In this document: positions 26,872 through 35,689 of the stretch, piece after piece
How the letters are laid out: each line of letters begins with the position of its first letter
How positions within the stretch are numbered: position 1 is the stretch's first letter
NCBI RefSeq assembly: GCF_000756385.1
Contig: NZ_JNFC01000016.1
Location: 1-64,000 of the forward strand
Source of the DNA: Sphingopyxis sp. LC363
GTDB lineage: Bacteria > Pseudomonadota > Alphaproteobacteria > Sphingomonadales > Sphingomonadaceae
Length of the DNA stretch: 64,000 nt
Direction: 5' to 3'
Notes under the pieces: model-generated
Database searches by the model: none
Seen by the model: the letters and a program-made list of their open reading frames with translations, nothing else
Told to the model about the DNA's origin: nothing
Position numbers and translations under genes: made by a program

Positions 26872-27077
26872 GGAAGCGAGCAATCCCGTGCCGAGCAATA
26901 ATCTTGCAATATCGCGCAACCCATGCCATATGATGGTGCAGCGCAGCATGGCGGACCCTTCCGCCGTAACCACCGGCAGCGTGATTTTCCCGCCCGAAAC
27001 AGGCGCGGGACGAGCCGGACCGGCGCTTTGTCCCCAGAGGCACCCTTTCACGCGGGTCGTTTCGAACCCGCGGCCGT

Positions 27078-27107
27078 GCGCCGTCCGTTCGATGCGAACG
27101 GATGCGC
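27078..27107 (+). promoter_or_regulatory. Stable hairpin in the helicase 5' leader
   Basis: An 8-bp perfect stem, TCCGTTCG/CGAACGGA with an ATG loop (27084-27102), is extended by an outer GCGC/GCGC helix. It ends 27 bases before the helicase start. DEAD-box helicase mRNAs often carry regulated leaders; whether this one is such a structure is inference. Confidence 0.4.
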
Positions 27108-27134
27108 CTGCGCGTCGCCCCATGTGAGTATTTT

Positions 27135-28541
27135 ATGACGACTTTTAACGACTTTGGCCTGCACGCCGACATCAACCGCGCGCTTGCCGCCAAGGATTAT
27201 ACCCAGCCGACCCCGATCCAGACGCAGGCGATCCCGCCGCTGATGAAGGGCCGCGACCTGTGCGGCATCGCGCAGACCGGCACCGGCAAAACCGCGGGCT
27301 TTTCACTGCCCTCGATCCATCACCTCCTGACCTATCCGCACCGCGCCAACCCGCGCAGCTGCCGGATGCTCGTGCTCGCGCCGACGCGCGAGCTCGCGGC
27401 GCAGATCGCGCAAAGCTGCCGCGACTATGGCCGCTTTACCAAGCTCAGCGTCTCGACCGTCTTTGGTGGCGTGCCCATCAACAAGCAGATCCGCGACCTG
27501 TCCGGCGGCGTCGACATCCTCGTCGCCACGCCGGGCCGCCTGCTCGACCTGATCGACCAGCGCGCGCTGCGTATGGACGACGTCGAAATCTTCGTCCTCG
27601 ACGAAGCCGATCAGATGATGGACATGGGCTTCATCCATTCGCTGCGCCGCATCGCCAAGCTGCTGCCGTCGCGCCGCCAGAACCTGTTCTTCTCGGCGAC
27701 AATGCCGAAAGAGATCGCGGGCCTCGCCGACCAGTTCCTCAACGACCCGGTCACCGTGTCGGTCGCGCCGCAGGCGACGACCGCCGAGAAGATCCGCCAA
27801 TATTCGACCTTCGTCGAACAGAAGGAAAAACAGGCGCTGCTCACCGCGGTGATCGGCCGCGAGGATATCGATCGCGCGCTTATTTTCACCCGTACCAAGC
27901 ATGGCGCCGACCGCGTCGTGCGCCACCTTGCGGGCGCGAAGATCAAGGCGATGGCGATCCACGGCAACAAGAGCCAGTCGCAGCGCACGCAGGCGCTGCA
28001 GGCGTTTCGCTCGGGCGAGATCAAGCTGCTCGTCGCGACCGACATCGCCGCGCGCGGCATCGACGTGTCGGGCGTCAGCCATGTGATCAACTTCGAGATC
28101 CCGAATGTTCCCGAACAATATGTCCACCGCATCGGCCGCACCGCGCGTGCCGGCGCGGAAGGTAAGGCGATCAGCTTTATCGCCCCCGACGAGCGCACCT
28201 ATATGCGCGACATCGAACGCGTGACGCGGACCAAGTCCGAACCGATGCCGCTGCCCGAGAATTTCAGCGAGCTGGTGCGCAACCTGCCCAAGCCGGTCCA
28301 GCCGCCGCGCGATACCGGCAGCAAGGGCCGCAACCCGCAGCGTCAGCGCGAGGACGCGCACCGTCAGCGGGATGGGGGCCAACGCGCCGCCGGGCACCGT
28401 GATGGCGGTCAGCCGCGCGGCGATCGCGGCCCGCGCCGTGAGGTTCCGGCTGCCGATGACCAGCCCCAGCGCAAGCGCCGCTTCCGCCCGCGGAACAAGA
28501 GCGTCGGCGCACACAAGGGCGCGGTGAAGCGCGTCGGCTAA
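27135..28541 (+). CDS. DEAD-box ATP-dependent RNA helicase, RhlE-like
   Basis: 468 residues. The Q motif FNDFGLHADINRAL with PTPIQ, motif I AQTGTGKT (46-53), PTREL, DEAD (in VLDEADQMMDMGF), SAT and the C-terminal HRIGRTARAG are all present, so both RecA domains are complete. Residues about 390-468 form a basic, arginine/glutamine-rich tail likely to bind RNA. The MDMGF after DEAD is typical of the RhlE group, which works in ribosome assembly and RNA turnover. The start at 27135 precedes the Q motif directly. Confidence 0.95.
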   Translation: MTTFNDFGLHADINRALAAKDYTQPTPIQTQAIPPLMKGRDLCGIAQTGTGKTAGFSLPSIHHLLTYPHRANPRSCRMLVLAPTRELAAQIAQSCRDYGRFTKLSVSTVFGGVPINKQIRDLSGGVDILVATPGRLLDLIDQRALRMDDVEIFVLDEADQMMDMGFIHSLRRIAKLLPSRRQNLFFSATMPKEIAGLADQFLNDPVTVSVAPQATTAEKIRQYSTFVEQKEKQALLTAVIGREDIDRALIFTRTKHGADRVVRHLAGAKIKAMAIHGNKSQSQRTQALQAFRSGEIKLLVATDIAARGIDVSGVSHVINFEIPNVPEQYVHRIGRTARAGAEGKAISFIAPDERTYMRDIERVTRTKSEPMPLPENFSELVRNLPKPVQPPRDTGSKGRNPQRQREDAHRQRDGGQRAAGHRDGGQPRGDRGPRREVPAADDQPQRKRRFRPRNKSVGAHKGAVKRVG

Positions 28542-28620
28542 ATTACAGACAAACCTCATTTTCCGTTCGTGCGCTTGTCGAAGCACCGCCCTTTCCTCTA
28601 GCATTGCGCAAAAGGAAGAA

Positions 28621-28649
28621 CGGCCCCTCGACGGGCTCAGGGCGAGCGG
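28621..28649. repeat. Short dispersed repeat, variant copy
   Basis: CGGCCCCTCGACGGGCTCAG then GGCGAGCGG is a diverged copy of the element at 46701-46730. It lies in the helicase-transporter gap. Confidence 0.5.
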
Positions 28650-28688
28650 ATGTTGGGATGAACCACTTCCGAAAAAAGGGAGTGGCAA

Positions 28689-30356
28689 ATGACGGACGGC
28701 GCGGGCGTAGCGACAACAGCACTCGGCACCCGCCAAAGCGAGCGCAAGGTCATCCTCGCGTCATCGCTCGGCACGGTGTTCGAATGGTATGATTTCTATC
28801 TCTACGGCCTGCTCGCGACGATTATTTCGGCGCAATTCTTCTCGGGCGTCAACGAAACCACCGGCTTCATCTTCGCGCTCGCGGCTTTCGCCGCGGGCTT
28901 CGCGGTAAGGCCGTTCGGCGCGCTCGTCTTCGGGCGCATCGGCGATCTCGTCGGGCGCAAGAACACCTTTCTCGTCACCATGGGGCTGATGGGCGCCTCG
29001 ACCTTCCTCGTCGGCGTGCTGCCCAGCTATGCGTCGATCGGCGTCGCGGCGCCGATCCTGCTCGTGCTGCTCCGCCTCATCCAGGGACTCGCGCTCGGCG
29101 GCGAATATGGCGGCGCCGCGACCTATGTCGCCGAACATGCCCCCGACGGCAAACGCGGCCTGTTCACCAGCTTTATCCAGACCACCGCAACGCTCGGCCT
29201 GTTCGCGGCGCTCGGCGTCGTCATCGCGATCCGCACGGCGATGGGCGAGGCGGCGTTCGCCGACTGGGGCTGGCGCATCCCCTTCCTGATCTCGATCGTC
29301 CTGCTCGGCGTTTCGCTCTGGATCCGCCTCCAGCTCGAGGAAAGCCCGGTCTTCAAGCAGATGAAGGAGGAGGGGACGACGTCGAAAGCGCCGCTGACCG
29401 AGGCGTTCGGGCGCTGGGAAAATCTCAAATGGGTGCTCGTCGCGCTCTTCGGGGCGGTCGCGGGGCAGGCGGTCGTCTGGTATTCGGGGCAATTCTACGC
29501 GCTCTTCTTCCTCGAAAAGACGCTGAAGGTCGACGGTGCGACCGCGAACATATTGATCGCCATCGCGCTCGCGCTCGGCACGCCCTTTTTCATCTTCTTC
29601 GGCTGGCTCAGCGACAAGGTCGGGCGCAAGCCCATCATCCTCGCAGGCTGCGCGCTCGCCGCGCTCACCTATTTTCCCGCCTTTCAGATGCTGACCGAAG
29701 CCGCCAATCCGGGGCTCGCGGCCGCGCAGGCCAAGGCGCCGGTGACGGTGATCGCCAACCCCGCCGCCTGCTCGTTCCAGTTCGATCCCATCGGCAAGAA
29801 CAAGTTCGATCGAACCGCGTGCGACGTCGCGAAATCGCATCTGGCCAAGGCCGGCGTGCCCTATGTTTCGCAAGACGCGGGGAGCGACTGGGCGACGGTC
29901 ACCATCGGGCGAGAAGTGATCACGATCGCCAATCCGCAAGGGGGTCTCGGTCCCGGCATGAACGCCGCCGGCATTCCCGCCCGGCTTGCCGAGATGGACG
30001 CGGCGCTCGCCGCCGCCGGCTATCCCGCCAAGGCCGACCCCGCCGTGATCGACAGGCCGCTCGTCGTCGCGATCCTCTTTTACCTCGTGCTGCTCGTGAC
30101 GATGGTCTACGGCCCGATCGCCGCCTTGCTCGTCGAGCTGTTCCCCAGCCGCATCCGCTATACCGCGATGTCGCTGCCCTATCATATCGGCAACGGCTGG
30201 TTCGGCGGCTTCCTGCCGACGACGGCGTTCGCGATGGTCGCGGCGACGGGCAACATCTACTACGGGCTCTGGTATCCGGTGGTCGTGGCGATGATCACCT
30301 TGGTGATCGGCCTGTTGTTCCTGCCCGAGACCTTCCGGCGTAAAATTCACGAATAG
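28689..30356 (+). CDS. MFS transporter, metabolite:H+ symporter (MHS) type with extracytoplasmic insert
   Basis: 555 residues, longer than the usual 430-450. The MHS signature FEWYDFYLYGLLATII is near residue 30, followed by the RIGDLVGRKNTF loop and GLALGGEYGGAATYVAEHAP. About six segments precede residue 210 and more follow to about 345. A hydrophilic block at about 345-455, with two cysteines, interrupts the second half before the last segments (LVVAILFYLVLL onward, with PSRIRYTAMSLPYHIGNG). Relatives import dicarboxylates, proline/betaine or aromatic acids; the substrate is not evident. No enzyme cluster is adjacent. Confidence 0.88.
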   Translation: MTDGAGVATTALGTRQSERKVILASSLGTVFEWYDFYLYGLLATIISAQFFSGVNETTGFIFALAAFAAGFAVRPFGALVFGRIGDLVGRKNTFLVTMGLMGASTFLVGVLPSYASIGVAAPILLVLLRLIQGLALGGEYGGAATYVAEHAPDGKRGLFTSFIQTTATLGLFAALGVVIAIRTAMGEAAFADWGWRIPFLISIVLLGVSLWIRLQLEESPVFKQMKEEGTTSKAPLTEAFGRWENLKWVLVALFGAVAGQAVVWYSGQFYALFFLEKTLKVDGATANILIAIALALGTPFFIFFGWLSDKVGRKPIILAGCALAALTYFPAFQMLTEAANPGLAAAQAKAPVTVIANPAACSFQFDPIGKNKFDRTACDVAKSHLAKAGVPYVSQDAGSDWATVTIGREVITIANPQGGLGPGMNAAGIPARLAEMDAALAAAGYPAKADPAVIDRPLVVAILFYLVLLVTMVYGPIAALLVELFPSRIRYTAMSLPYHIGNGWFGGFLPTTAFAMVAATGNIYYGLWYPVVVAMITLVIGLLFLPETFRRKIHE

Positions 30357-30365
30357 GCCAAATTG

Positions 30366-30501
30366 CTCCTCCCTGTCGCGCAGCGATGGGGAGGTGGCAG
30401 CCCGAAGGGCTGACGGAGGGGCTTTGACGTCACCGTCGCGGCCCCTCCACCACTCGCTTCGCGAGCGGTCCCTCTCCCCATCGCTGCGCGAGGGGAGGAG
30501 C
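30366..30501. repeat. REP-doublet palindrome (element B)
   Basis: Two inverted REP-like units (about 30366-30424 and 30440-30501) start and end with CTCCTCCC/GGGGAGGAG. The left unit has the GGTGGCAG...CTGACGGAGGGGC version and the right has the GGACC-type/GGTGGAGGGGC version of the internal hairpin. It lies between the transporter and the alpha/beta hydrolase genes. Confidence 0.85.
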
Positions 30502-30562
30502 TTCACATTGACGGAGCAGCTCGGCGCGCTAGGGTCGCTTCACGCCTTGAGGGGGGCGCGTG

Positions 30563-31603
30563 ATGGTTGCTGACGATATGGATTTCGACGAGCCGCAGCC
30601 GCGGCGGCGTCCCTTGTTCCGGCGCAAGCGGGTGCTGATCCCGCTCGGCGTCCTGCTCGCGATCGTCGCCGGTTTCCTGCTGCTGTTGACCCCCGACACC
30701 GATCGCGACGCGATGATCGCCAAATATGGCGGCCCGGACGCGGCCTTTGTCGCGGGGCCGGCCGGCCAGCGTATCCATTACCGCGATCAGGGCCGCGCCG
30801 ACGGCCCGCCGATCATCCTGATCCACGGCGCCAACGCCAGCCTCCATACGTGGGAGCCGCTGGTGAAGCGGCTCGGCGCCACCTGGCGCATCGTCACGCT
30901 CGACCTGCCCGGGCACGGACTGACCGGCGCGACCCCCGACACCGATTATTCGGCCGAGGGAATGATGAACGCCGTCGACGTCGTCGCGGCGAAGCTCGGC
31001 CTCGATCATTTCATTCTCGGCGGCAATTCGATGGGCGGCTGGGTCGCGTGGCGCTATGCGCTCGCGCAGCCCGCGCGCGTCGATGCGCTGCTGCTGATCG
31101 ACGCCTCCGGCATGCCGTTGCGGCCGGGGGAGAAACGGCCCGAATCGAACGTCGGCTTCCGCGTCCTCGAATATCCGTTCGGCCGCTGGCTGGCGACGCG
31201 GGTGACGCCGCGGATGCTCGTCGAACAGTCGCTGCGCGGCTCGGTCGAGAAAGAGGACATCGTCGATGACGCGATGATCGACCGCTATTGGGAGCTGCTC
31301 CTCTTCCCCGGCAATCGCGAAGCCACGGTGCTGCGTGCGCGGATGGATCGCGAGCCCGAGTTTGCGGCGCGGGTCGGCGAAATCGCGGCGCCGACCCTGA
31401 TCCTGTTCGGCGACAAGGATCGGGTGATCAATCCGAGCGCGGCCAAGACGTTCAACGAACGGATAAAGGGGTCGGAGGTCGTGATCCTGCCGGGCATCGG
31501 TCATTTGCCGATGGAGGAAGCGCCCGATGCGACCGCCGCTGCCATTTCCGGCTTTCTCAAGCGGCGGCTTGCGCCCGCTCCGGCTGGTCCAGAAACGCGC
31601 TGA
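30563..31603 (+). CDS. Membrane-anchored alpha/beta hydrolase
   Basis: 346 residues. A cytoplasmic basic stretch (RRRPLFRRKR) precedes one membrane segment at about 29-44 (starting VLIPLGVLLAIVAGFLLLL), so the catalytic domain should face the periplasm. The oxyanion LIHGANAS, the nucleophile elbow GGNSMGGW, LFGDKDRV and the GIGHLPMEE histidine give a complete triad. Substrate unknown. The start is ATG 30563 after GAGGGGGG; a GTG one codon earlier is also possible. Its last 47 bases overlap the convergent PhaZ-like gene. Confidence 0.85.
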   Translation: MVADDMDFDEPQPRRRPLFRRKRVLIPLGVLLAIVAGFLLLLTPDTDRDAMIAKYGGPDAAFVAGPAGQRIHYRDQGRADGPPIILIHGANASLHTWEPLVKRLGATWRIVTLDLPGHGLTGATPDTDYSAEGMMNAVDVVAAKLGLDHFILGGNSMGGWVAWRYALAQPARVDALLLIDASGMPLRPGEKRPESNVGFRVLEYPFGRWLATRVTPRMLVEQSLRGSVEKEDIVDDAMIDRYWELLLFPGNREATVLRARMDREPEFAARVGEIAAPTLILFGDKDRVINPSAAKTFNERIKGSEVVILPGIGHLPMEEAPDATAAAISGFLKRRLAPAPAGPETR

Positions 31604-32309
31604 TCCGTACCGAAATCGTCGCCGCGTGGGTGAAGGGGAAGAGGTGCGATCCCGGCACCACCTCCAGCTCCGCGCCGTCGATCAACTCGGCGATCGCCTG
31701 GCCGTGGCACGCGGGAACGACGCCGTCGCGCTCGCCCATCAGGACCAGTACGGGCGTGCCTTTGAGGTGCGGCAGCATCGCGGCGCTCGTCCACCCCGCC
31801 ATTGCCATCGACTGATAGGCGAGGCCGAGCGGGGTCGCGGTCGGCAGCTTGAGGCCGCTCGCCAGCATATCGTCGTCGAGCAAAGCCCCCCAGCCGATCC
31901 CCGGCGCGCCCACCGTCGGGGTCGTCGCCATCAGCACCAGCCGGCGCATGCGCCCGGGAAACTGGATCGCGACCTGCTGCGCCAGCGCGCCGCCCCAGCT
32001 GAACCCCGCGACGTCGATCACCTTGTGACCGAGCCGGTCGGCAATCTCCATCACCACCGCCGCGATCGTGGGGGCGGCATAGGGCAGCAGCGCGTCGGGC
32101 GAGCCGCCGACGCCGGGCATGTCGAGCGTCCACACTTCACGGCCGTCGATCTGCGCGAGCAAAGGCGCAGCGGCGGCGATGTCGGCGCCGATGCCGTTGA
32201 GGAACAACAGCGGTGTACTGGGCGCGCCTTCGCGCCAGCGCGCGACGCGCAGGCTCAGGCCGTAAACATGCTCGGTGCTGATGGTGGGCCGCCCGCTGAT
32301 CCTGCTCAT
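31557..32309 (-). CDS. Alpha/beta hydrolase resembling intracellular poly(3-hydroxyalkanoate) depolymerase (PhaZ-like)
   Basis: 250 residues. The order of motifs follows medium-chain PHA depolymerases: FLNGIGA oxyanion loop, DMPGVGGSP, the nucleophile elbow GFSWGGALAQQ, GWTS, MGERDGVVP and GSHLFPFTHA with the catalytic histidine. This suggests mobilisation of stored polyhydroxyalkanoate, but no PHA synthase gene is in the window, so the call is by family. The start is ATG 32309; the frame stays open upstream. It is 46 bases after the 79-residue membrane gene on the same strand, probably one operon. Confidence 0.75.
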   Translation of the reverse strand: MSRISGRPTISTEHVYGLSLRVARWREGAPSTPLLFLNGIGADIAAAAPLLAQIDGREVWTLDMPGVGGSPDALLPYAAPTIAAVVMEIADRLGHKVIDVAGFSWGGALAQQVAIQFPGRMRRLVLMATTPTVGAPGIGWGALLDDDMLASGLKLPTATPLGLAYQSMAMAGWTSAAMLPHLKGTPVLVLMGERDGVVPACHGQAIAELIDGAELEVVPGSHLFPFTHAATISVRISAFLDQPERAQAAA

Positions 32310-32355
32310 GGGCCGTGCCTTGGCATATCCTGATGACCGGCGAAAGTCCGGTGCG

Positions 32356-32595
32356 CTAGCCCGCCCGCCTCGCGGCCTCCGCCGCCTGCTCGTAGCGCAG
32401 ACAGTCGAAAATCTTCGCGCCGGCAAGGAATACTGACCCCGTGCAGGCCAACAGCAACAATTTGCCGCCGTAACCGGGATATTCGTGCAGATAGGCCGCG
32501 CCGCGCGCCATCGCGCCGACGGCGAGCGCATAGATGATCAGGCACGCCTCGAGGCGGGTCTTGATGACGAACAGGCGTCCGATCTTTTTCAGCAT
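32356..32595 (-). CDS. Small two-segment membrane protein of unknown function
   Basis: 79 residues with two hydrophobic stretches (about 17-36, LEACLIIYALAVGAMARGAA, and 46-62, LLLLACTGSVFLAGAKI) joined by LHEYPGYGG. The basic N-terminus suggests an N-in, C-in topology. It has ATG at 32595 and lies just upstream of the PhaZ-like gene. I recognise no named family; the regular membrane pattern and codon use support a real gene. Confidence 0.6.
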   Translation of the reverse strand: MLKKIGRLFVIKTRLEACLIIYALAVGAMARGAAYLHEYPGYGGKLLLLACTGSVFLAGAKIFDCLRYEQAAEAARRAG

Positions 32596-32756
32596 CGCCC
32601 TATCCCAAGCAAGCGCCGTGCCACCGGCGCAAATCGGGGATTCGACGCGCCGGTCTTATGGTAAATTGTAAGTTAATCCGACAGGTGACGGAAGGGCCGG
32701 GAGCTTGCACATAGCGCGAAACCGGCCCGACCTGCCGCGTCCGGCCAGTAACGGAT

Positions 32757-33428
32757 CTATCCCGCCCGCGCGAACCAGATCACGTGCCGCGCGCCCTTGC
32801 CGCCCGCTCGCGCCCGAACGCCGACCTCCTCGACCCGAAACCCTGCCGCCATCAGCCGCCGCGTAAAGCGCGCGTCGGGGGCGGCCGACCAGATCGCGAG
32901 CACCCCGCCCGGCCGCAGCGCCGCTTTCGCCGATGCGAGCCCCGCCGCCGAGTAAATCCCGTCGTTCGCCGCGCGCACCAGCCCGTCGGGGCCATTGTCG
33001 ACGTCGAGAAGGATCGCATCATAGCGGCTTCGCCCGCCCGCAATGGCCGCTGCGACGTCGCCGACGACCAGCTCGACGCGCGGATCGTCGAGGCAGCCCG
33101 CCGCAAGCTCCACCATCGGCCCGCGCGCCCAGTCGATGATTTGGGGGACGAGTTCGGCGACGGTGACTTTCGCGTCCGGGCCCAGCGCCGCCAGCGCGGC
33201 GCGCAGCGTGAACCCCATGCCATAACCGCCGATCAGCAATTGCGCCGCGTCGGGCCCGCGCAGCCGGTCGCAGCTCATCACCGCGAGCGCCTCTTCGGAG
33301 CCGCTCATTCGGCTGTTCATCAATTCATTGCCGCCGATCGCGATGATGAAATCGTCTCCGCGCCGGTACAGGCGGAGTTCGTCTCCGCCCGGAATCTGAG
33401 CGGTGTCGATCAGTTCGCGTATCTTCAA
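32757..33428 (-). CDS. Spermidine synthase-like SAM-dependent methyltransferase-fold protein
   Basis: 223 residues. The region LLIGGYGMGFTLRAAL is a Rossmann glycine loop, VTVAELVPQIIDWARG places the acidic residue of strand 2, and YDAILLDVDNGPDG resembles the spermidine-synthase active-site strand. A substrate cannot be assigned. The start is TTG at 33428, since an in-frame TGA (the astB stop) lies just two codons upstream; there is no ATG before the conserved core. It is six bases after astB and likely co-transcribed with it. Confidence 0.75.
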   Translation of the reverse strand: MKIRELIDTAQIPGGDELRLYRRGDDFIIAIGGNELMNSRMSGSEEALAVMSCDRLRGPDAAQLLIGGYGMGFTLRAALAALGPDAKVTVAELVPQIIDWARGPMVELAAGCLDDPRVELVVGDVAAAIAGGRSRYDAILLDVDNGPDGLVRAANDGIYSAAGLASAKAALRPGGVLAIWSAAPDARFTRRLMAAGFRVEEVGVRARAGGKGARHVIWFARAG

Positions 33429-33434
33429 GGAAGA

Positions 33435-34685
33435 TCAGTCCAGTTCGCTGAGGCCAAGCTCGGCGAGCAGGGCGCTCCGTGCCTTGCGTACGTCGCTCGC
33501 CAACGCAGCCGAGCCAAGGTCGCCAGGCGCGATCGCCTCGGGCCAGAGTTTCGCCACCACGGCGGCGATGCTATCGAGTTTCGCCTCGTCGGCGATGAAG
33601 CGCGGATCGACGGTGGCGGGATCGGCGACGACGCGCAGACGCAGGCAGGCGGGGCCGCCGCCGTTCGCCATCGACTGGCGGACATCGACGGGCAGCAGGC
33701 GGCGGATCGGGCCGTTGCCCGCGATCATAGCTTCCAGCCAGTTCCACACCGCCGGCGTGCCCTGCGCCTCGGTCGGCAGCACCAGTCCCATGCCGCCGCC
33801 ATCGGGCAGGCTGACGAGCTGCGCGTTGAACAGATAGGATTTGATCGCATCGGGCAGGCTCACCGCGCTGGCCGGCACCTCGACGATCTCGACCGCGGGG
33901 AAGGCCGCGCGGATTTCGGCGTGCGCCGCCTCGCGGTCCTCGAACGCGGTTTCGTGCGTGAACAGCACATGCTCGTTGGCGACCGCGACGACGTCATTGT
34001 GAAAGGCGCCGCCCTGGATCGCGCTGTCCGACTGGCGGATGAACAATGTGCGCGCCGGGTCGAGGCGGTGCGTCCGCGCGATCGCCTTCGACGCGTCGAG
34101 ATGCTGGCGCGCGGGGAAGCGGCCGCCACCGACGCCATAAACAAAGATTTCGACGCCTTGCCCGTCGTGCCCGCTGCAGAGCCGCATATGGTTCGCCGCG
34201 CCCTCGTCGCCGAACGGCGCGGGGACTGGGGCGTGTACCTGAAACGCCGGATCGGCGAACGCAAGGCGAAGCTGCGCGAGCGTGCCCGGCCATTCGTGGC
34301 TGCGGTGCGGCATGGTGACGAGGTTCGCGACGGTCAGATGGCATTTGCCGTCGGCGCTGTCGGGCGCGGGCGAGACCGTCGCGGCATTCGCCGCCCACAT
34401 CGACGAGGCCGACCAGGCCTGCGCGCGCAAATGGCTTTCGGCCTCCTCCAGCGTCGTGCCGAGCGCCGCAAGCCAGGGCGCATCGGGACGATCGAGCGGG
34501 ACGAGAAAACCTTGCGGCAGCCCGAGCGCCAGATTGTGGCGCATCTTCTCGATGCCCTGCAGCGCCGCGGCGCGCGGCTGCGACACGTCGCCGGCATGGC
34601 TCGCCGACGCGATATTGCCGCGGCTGAGCCCCGCATAATTGTGGCTGGGGCCGATAATCCCGTCGAAATTGATTTCGGTGAGCAT
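33435..34685 (-). CDS. astB: N-succinylarginine dihydrolase
   Basis: 416 residues. The N-terminus NFDGIIGPSHNYAGLS, the QHLDASKAIARTHRLDPART block, FHNDVVAVANEHVLF and NGGGPACLRLRV, which carries the catalytic cysteine, identify AstB. It hydrolyses N2-succinylarginine to succinylornithine, CO2 and ammonia, the second step of the arginine succinyltransferase pathway. The gap to astA is two bases. Confidence 0.95.
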   Translation of the reverse strand: MLTEINFDGIIGPSHNYAGLSRGNIASASHAGDVSQPRAAALQGIEKMRHNLALGLPQGFLVPLDRPDAPWLAALGTTLEEAESHLRAQAWSASSMWAANAATVSPAPDSADGKCHLTVANLVTMPHRSHEWPGTLAQLRLAFADPAFQVHAPVPAPFGDEGAANHMRLCSGHDGQGVEIFVYGVGGGRFPARQHLDASKAIARTHRLDPARTLFIRQSDSAIQGGAFHNDVVAVANEHVLFTHETAFEDREAAHAEIRAAFPAVEIVEVPASAVSLPDAIKSYLFNAQLVSLPDGGGMGLVLPTEAQGTPAVWNWLEAMIAGNGPIRRLLPVDVRQSMANGGGPACLRLRVVADPATVDPRFIADEAKLDSIAAVVAKLWPEAIAPGDLGSAALASDVRKARSALLAELGLSELD

Positions 34686-34687
34686 GG

Positions 34688-35689
34688 TTACCGCCCGATC
34701 CAGCTGATTTCGTCGCCCTTGCCGACGCCCAAAATGCGCGCCGCCTCCGCGTCGACCGTGCCGTCGGCGCCGACCTTTCCGAAACAGCAGCGGAAATCGC
34801 CGAGCCGCCCGGTCGCGATCAGCGCGTCCTCGCCGCTTTCGGCGATGCCCGTCACCTCGACATGTTTCGCATCGCGCACGCTCGCGACCTGATCGGTGCG
34901 TGCTGTCATCGTCGGGCCGCCATCGAAGATGTCGACGTAATTTTCGAACGCGAAACCTTCATTTTCCAGCATCCGCATCGCGGCGCGGCCGGTCGGGTGC
35001 GGGACGCCGATCACGCTGCGTGCATGTTCGTTCAGCATCGCGATATAGACGGGATGCTTGGGCATCAGGTCGGCGATGAACTGATTGCCGTGGACGGCGT
35101 TGAACTGGTCGGCTTCCTGGAAATTCATCCCGAAGAATTTGCCCGCGACCCCGTCCCAGAAGGGCGATCCGCCCGCCTCGTCGATCACCCCGCGCAGCTC
35201 GGCGAGGATACGGTCACCAAAGCGCGCACGGTGCCGCGCGATGAACAGATAGCGCGAGCGTGCGAGCAGCAGCCCGAGCCCGCCGGCGCGCGCCGCGGGA
35301 TGCAGGAAAAGTCCGCCGACTTCGCTCGCACCGTTGAGGTCGTTGCTCAGCATCAGCACCTGTGCATGAAAGGTGCGGCCCAGCTGCTCGCTATGCTTGC
35401 TGTCGGTGCCGATGCGATAGGAATAAAAGGGCCAGCGCTGGCCGACCTGCCCGAAAATCTGGCAGGTGCCGCGCACTTCGCCGCTGTCCAGATCCTCGAG
35501 CACCATCAGGTAAAGCTCGTCGGCGGGATATTCCTTTTCCGATGCGAAACTCGCTTCGGCGCGCTCGAGCTTGGCGCGGAGCGCCTTCTTGTCGGGGGGC
35601 AGGTTGGTGAAGCCGCCACCGGTCAGCTTCGCCATCTCGTAAATGCTTTGCAGGTCGCCCGGTTTGGCCGCCCGGATCACATAATTCAC
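34688..35689 (-). CDS. astA: Arginine N-succinyltransferase
   Basis: 333 residues. The GNAT-like N-terminus (IRAAKPGDLQSIYEMAKLTG with GGFTNLP) and GGLFLHPAARAGGLGLLLARSR, FFGMNFQEADQFNAV and LMPKHPVYIAML are AstA signatures. It transfers succinyl from succinyl-CoA to arginine. The start is GTG at 35689, overlapping the M20 gene stop by four bases (GTGA), a strong coupling sign. Order on this strand is M20 peptidase, astA, astB. Confidence 0.95.
   Translation of the reverse strand: MNYVIRAAKPGDLQSIYEMAKLTGGGFTNLPPDKKALRAKLERAEASFASEKEYPADELYLMVLEDLDSGEVRGTCQIFGQVGQRWPFYSYRIGTDSKHSEQLGRTFHAQVLMLSNDLNGASEVGGLFLHPAARAGGLGLLLARSRYLFIARHRARFGDRILAELRGVIDEAGGSPFWDGVAGKFFGMNFQEADQFNAVHGNQFIADLMPKHPVYIAMLNEHARSVIGVPHPTGRAAMRMLENEGFAFENYVDIFDGGPTMTARTDQVASVRDAKHVEVTGIAESGEDALIATGRLGDFRCCFGKVGADGTVDAEAARILGVGKGDEISWIGR

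Larger units (their letters stand above)
26823..27134. other. Divergent intergenic region glpK / DEAD-box helicase
   Basis: This 312-base gap has no convincing gene. It contains a dispersed short repeat near the glpK side, an AT-richer middle (26900-26940) suitable for promoters, and a long likely 5' leader with a stable hairpin before the helicase gene. Confidence 0.6.

Noticed and set aside
25377-26933. A 518-codon rightward frame opposite glpK
   Set aside because: Shadow of glycerol kinase, which has all FGGY motifs and a good ribosome site.
32784-34892. A 702-codon rightward frame across the methyltransferase-fold gene and astB
   Set aside because: It is antisense to two recognisable genes and shows no domain or plausible composition.
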